A stretch of 61,462 nucleotides of DNA, from contig DATFYM010000050.1 in the NCBI GenBank assembly GCA_035315065.1, positions 1-61,462 of the forward strand, in the 5' to 3' direction. Positions 59,172 to 61,462 of this stretch are shown here, piece after piece. How positions within the stretch are numbered: the first letter of the stretch is position 1; the number at the start of each line of letters is the position of its first letter. The translations under genes and the position numbers were made by a program. The notes below the pieces were generated by a model. The model did no database searches and had not been told where the DNA came from. It saw nothing but the letters and a program-made list of their open reading frames with translations. This stretch comes from DATFYM01 sp035315065 (GTDB lineage: Bacteria > Acidobacteriota > Terriglobia > UBA7540).

Positions 59172-59252
59172 ATGCTGAAGGATGAACGAAGAGGAAGCGC
59201 AGGAAAAAGATCAACGCCTTCTTCATTCGTCATTCATCATTCAGCATATTCA
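59158..59252. repeat. Word hairpin, GATGAACCATGAATGCTGAA family
   Basis: Left arm GATGAACCATGAATGCTGAA plus GGATGAACGAAG; right arm CTTCATTCGTCATTCATCAT plus TCAGCATATTCAGCAT. The left arm encodes the last residues DEP and the stop of the selenoprotein gene. Confidence 0.85.
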
Positions 59253-59289
59253 GCATTGCCTCTTCACGCCCGCCTAGGCCGCTCGGGGC

Positions 59290-60936
59290 TTACTTGGAGT
59301 ACAGGCTTTCCATTTGGCCCAGCGAGTGCGCCAAGTCAGCGCGCGCCTGGTTGTACCGGTAGAGGGCGCTGATCTGGTTGTCGTTGGCGCGGGAGAGTTC
59401 GTCCTGGGCGGTGACCACTTCGATGTTGTTGGCGACGCCGGCCTGGAAGCGATCGCGCGCCTGGGTCACTTCCTCTTGGGCCAGCTTGACGCCCAGGTTG
59501 GCGACCTCGACTTCGTTCCGGGCCGCGTCGAGCTCGGCGATGGCCGTTTTCACCTCCAGGGCGATCTGATCCGTCAGCGCTTGCTTCTGCTGGTCGAGCT
59601 TCTTGACTTCGATATCGGATCGTGTGATCTCGGCGCGGATTCGGCCGCCCGTGAACACCGGCACATCGAGGACGGCTTGGTAGTTGTAAGCGGGAATCGA
59701 CGAGGGGAGCGACAGGCCCTGGTAGCCCCAGTTGCCCCTCAGATTGAAGGTGGGCAGCCGCGATTCGCTGGCGGCGCGCCGGGCGGTCAAAGTTTGCTGC
59801 TCGCGCGCCTCGATGGCCTTCAGCTCCGGCCGGTTGGCGAAGGCGCTTTCCAGGCTCTGGTTTACCGGGAACTCCGGCGTCTCGAAGAAGCTGACCTCGT
59901 CGGCCAAGACCACGTCTTGGTGCACATCGAGGTTCAGCAAGCGCGCGAGGCCGTAAAGGGAAGTCTTCAGGGCAGTCTCAGCCACTACCAGCCGCTGCTT
60001 TTCGTTTTGGAGCTGAACGTTCGACCGCAGCGTATCCAGGCCCGTTCCCACGCCGTTCTTCTGCAAGTCGGCGGCTTGGTCGTAAATCGCCTGGGCCAGG
60101 GTCACTCGCGATTGGGCGGCTTTCACGTCGGCGGCGGCGCGCAGGCTGCCCAGGTACTGTGACACCACCAGCAGGACGGTCTGCTCACGCACGCCCATCT
60201 CATCCGAGAGGGAAGCCCGAACGCCTTGCTGCGAGGCCTGCCAGCGGCGCAGGAGGGTGAGGTCGAAAAGCGGCATCGAAAACTGCGGCCCTGCCTGGGA
60301 ATCCTCGGCTGGTCCGGCGTGCTCGGGAAAGCCGGCTAATGGACGGCCGAACAGGGCGTAGACGTTGAACCGCTGGACGAGGATGGATCCCTCCGCGCCG
60401 ACATGGGGCAGCAGCGCCGAGCGCGCGATGTTGCGGTCCTGCTGGCTCTCAGCCACATTGAGGTTGGCGACCTGCACCTGCGGGTTCTGCTTCAGAGCGA
60501 GTTGGACCGCGTCGCGCAGCGTCAGCCGTAGCGCGGGTTTCTCCTGGCCGCGCAGACCGGCGGGCATGCCGAGGAAGCAAACGATGGTGACGAGCGTCAT
60601 CAGTCGGCCCGGAAGTCCGCCCGACCGGGGTGTGGAGCGGGAGTTCCGCTGCGAGGTTTTGATCCTCTCGATGATGGACTTGTTCATGCAGTCGGTGGCC
60701 CGAAGCTCGGCTCCGTCCGCGAACATCGCCCCCAGCAGCTTCTTCCCCTCGTCGTCGACGAAGGTCACCGCCGAGAGGTCGAGCGCCAGACGTTCTTGGT
60801 GGGTTCCTTGGGGGACATGCTGCGCGGCCCTCGAGGTCCAGAGGTGCTCGAGCTCGCCTACCCAGGGCCCTGCCAGCCTTCCCTCGAGTCGCAAAAGGGT
60901 CAGGCCGGGGCTCTCTTCCACGTTGATCCTGAGCAT
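59290..60936 (-). CDS. STAS domain fused to a TolC-type outer-membrane channel
   Basis: 548 residues from the ATG at 60936, chosen for the GGAGGG site eight bases upstream. Residues 1-~95 form a STAS-like domain: GLTLLRLEGRLAGPWVGELE, LALDLSAVTFVDDEGKKLLG; the usual Ser of the DSSG motif is Asp (FVDDEG), mimicking or lacking phosphorylation. A hydrophobic segment LMTLVTIVCFLGMPAGLRG looks like an internal signal peptide (residues ~112-130). Then a full TolC/OEP body with two halves: LRDAVQLALKQNPQVQVANL and QVQNEK-type helices, ending YRYNQARADLAHSLGQMESL. An export channel of a tripartite efflux or secretion system. An internal ATG near residue 113 could give an ordinary TolC. Confidence 0.88.
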   Translation of the reverse strand: MLRINVEESPGLTLLRLEGRLAGPWVGELEHLWTSRAAQHVPQGTHQERLALDLSAVTFVDDEGKKLLGAMFADGAELRATDCMNKSIIERIKTSQRNSRSTPRSGGLPGRLMTLVTIVCFLGMPAGLRGQEKPALRLTLRDAVQLALKQNPQVQVANLNVAESQQDRNIARSALLPHVGAEGSILVQRFNVYALFGRPLAGFPEHAGPAEDSQAGPQFSMPLFDLTLLRRWQASQQGVRASLSDEMGVREQTVLLVVSQYLGSLRAAADVKAAQSRVTLAQAIYDQAADLQKNGVGTGLDTLRSNVQLQNEKQRLVVAETALKTSLYGLARLLNLDVHQDVVLADEVSFFETPEFPVNQSLESAFANRPELKAIEAREQQTLTARRAASESRLPTFNLRGNWGYQGLSLPSSIPAYNYQAVLDVPVFTGGRIRAEITRSDIEVKKLDQQKQALTDQIALEVKTAIAELDAARNEVEVANLGVKLAQEEVTQARDRFQAGVANNIEVVTAQDELSRANDNQISALYRYNQARADLAHSLGQMESLYSK

Positions 60937-61462
60937 GAAACTTCCCTCCACGTAGCACCTCCTTTAAGGCATCTGCCACTCCAAAGCGGCGAGTGTGTTC
61001 AAATTGTATTTAGCGAACTGAAAACAAGTATCTTAGATGATCCGGAAGGGCGCTCAGGTCGCAGGTCATGTCGGCAACTCGGCACCTCTCGGTGCCGATA
61101 TATCGGCGTGTGCCGGAAAAACGCCGCGAGAAGACGAGGTGCTGATGCTTTCACCGGCTCGATGGTACGGCCGCAGGACCACGGCGCTGAGCCATTCCGG
61201 CTTTTGCTTGTCAACTCCGGGATAAAAGGGAGCCGAAATCATCAGTCTGAGGGGAGCCAGGTCTTGAGAGCTTCATCGGCGGGGACGCGGTAAACTCAAT
61301 AGCAGACTCTACAGATCTCTAAGTGCTGATTCCGATGAAGCTGGTCACTGATTCCGATTTGATCCCGGGCGCCGGTTCCGACGTGATGCCGGTCACGGTC
61401 GGAGCGAAGCGACGCTGGCGCAGTTATGGTGCATGAAGTGACCGGGATGGGTCAACTGTAAT
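60937..61462. other. Right edge, no gene; possible insertion-sequence end
   Basis: No gene in 525 bases. 61050-61130 holds several short GGCGATATATCGG-like palindromic pieces (CGGTGCCGATATATCGGC). From 61329 a word GATTCCGATGAAGCTGGTCA is followed by the similar GATTCCGATTTGATCCC and GGTTCCGACGTGATGCCGGT. Such repeated terminal words occur at IS21-type element ends. The element body would lie beyond the window. Confidence 0.35.

Overview
The window looks like chromosomal DNA of a soil Acidobacteriota, probably Terriglobia or a Bryobacter/Solibacter-like lineage. I infer this from gene content, not from a marker gene. The content includes a pro-kumamolisin S53 protease carrying many choice-of-anchor-D-type repeats, paired ECF sigma/anti-sigma genes, two SYLF lipid-binding proteins, an EgtB/EgtD ergothioneine pair, and carbohydrate genes of GH42, GH3, Gfo/Idh and DUF6807 type. 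The DNA is GC-rich. Intergenic spaces are filled with short-word repeats folded into long inverted repeats.

Layout. 0-8 kb is a genome-conflict island. It holds a frameshifted TIR gene, a tight three-gene operon (two-module GHKL ATPase, receiver-like protein, unknown protein), then divergently a vsr endonuclease overlapping a C5-cytosine methyltransferase, and a dead PaeR7I/XhoI-type restriction endonuclease flanked by two DUF433 remnants. 8-9.8 kb has no convincing gene but carries a tandem ~155-bp repeat inside diverged direct repeats. 9.8-24.8 kb is mostly housekeeping: an atypical rpe, bamD, asd, an M20 peptidase, a small tudor-like protein, tRNA-Arg, egtB-egtD, a three-gene osmoprotectant ABC transporter, two SYLF genes, an alcohol dehydrogenase and a DUF6807 protein. 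25-33.9 kb holds a NYN-LOTUS protein, a hicBA module, a Tat-exported TIM-barrel protein, a helix-turn-helix protein flanked by direct repeats, a Gfo/Idh oxidoreductase and an MFS transporter. 34-42 kb has a retropepsin/DUF5678 pair beside a duplicated fragment of the GH42 gene, GH42 itself, a fluoride-riboswitch/crcB/DUF190 unit, YdeI, and GH3 with a SIS-domain amino-sugar enzyme. 42-48 kb has tRNA-Phe, rpsU, mtaB, a ferredoxin, a gluconate-dehydrogenase-like pair and a second hicBA. 48-61.5 kb has the giant S53 protease, two sigma/anti-sigma sets, a selenocysteine glutaredoxin-like protein and a STAS-TolC fusion.

Two observations stand out. First, the gene at 58515-59171 reads through an in-frame UGA exactly where the first active-site cysteine of a CPxC redox centre should be. 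A SECIS-like hairpin follows at once, so this looks like a selenoprotein that ordinary annotation would truncate. Second, about twenty intergenic or intercistronic inverted repeats are built from degenerate tandem copies of a short word, with a different word at most loci. They sit directly on gene ends and repeatedly supply the last codons and the stop codon. In one gene the repeat encodes a lipoprotein signal peptide, and in another, on the opposite strand, a hydrophilic linker. Shorter palindromes also appear in frame inside rpe, the Gfo/Idh gene and mtaB.

How the genes may work together: asd and the M20 hydrolase fit aspartate-family amino-acid synthesis. egtB-egtD make ergothioneine. GH3 and the SIS protein fit amino-sugar recovery. 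crcB under a fluoride riboswitch handles fluoride stress. The two ECF units point to extracytoplasmic signalling. The left-end island is probably a partly decayed restriction/abortive-defence region in which methylase and Vsr survive and the cognate nuclease is broken.
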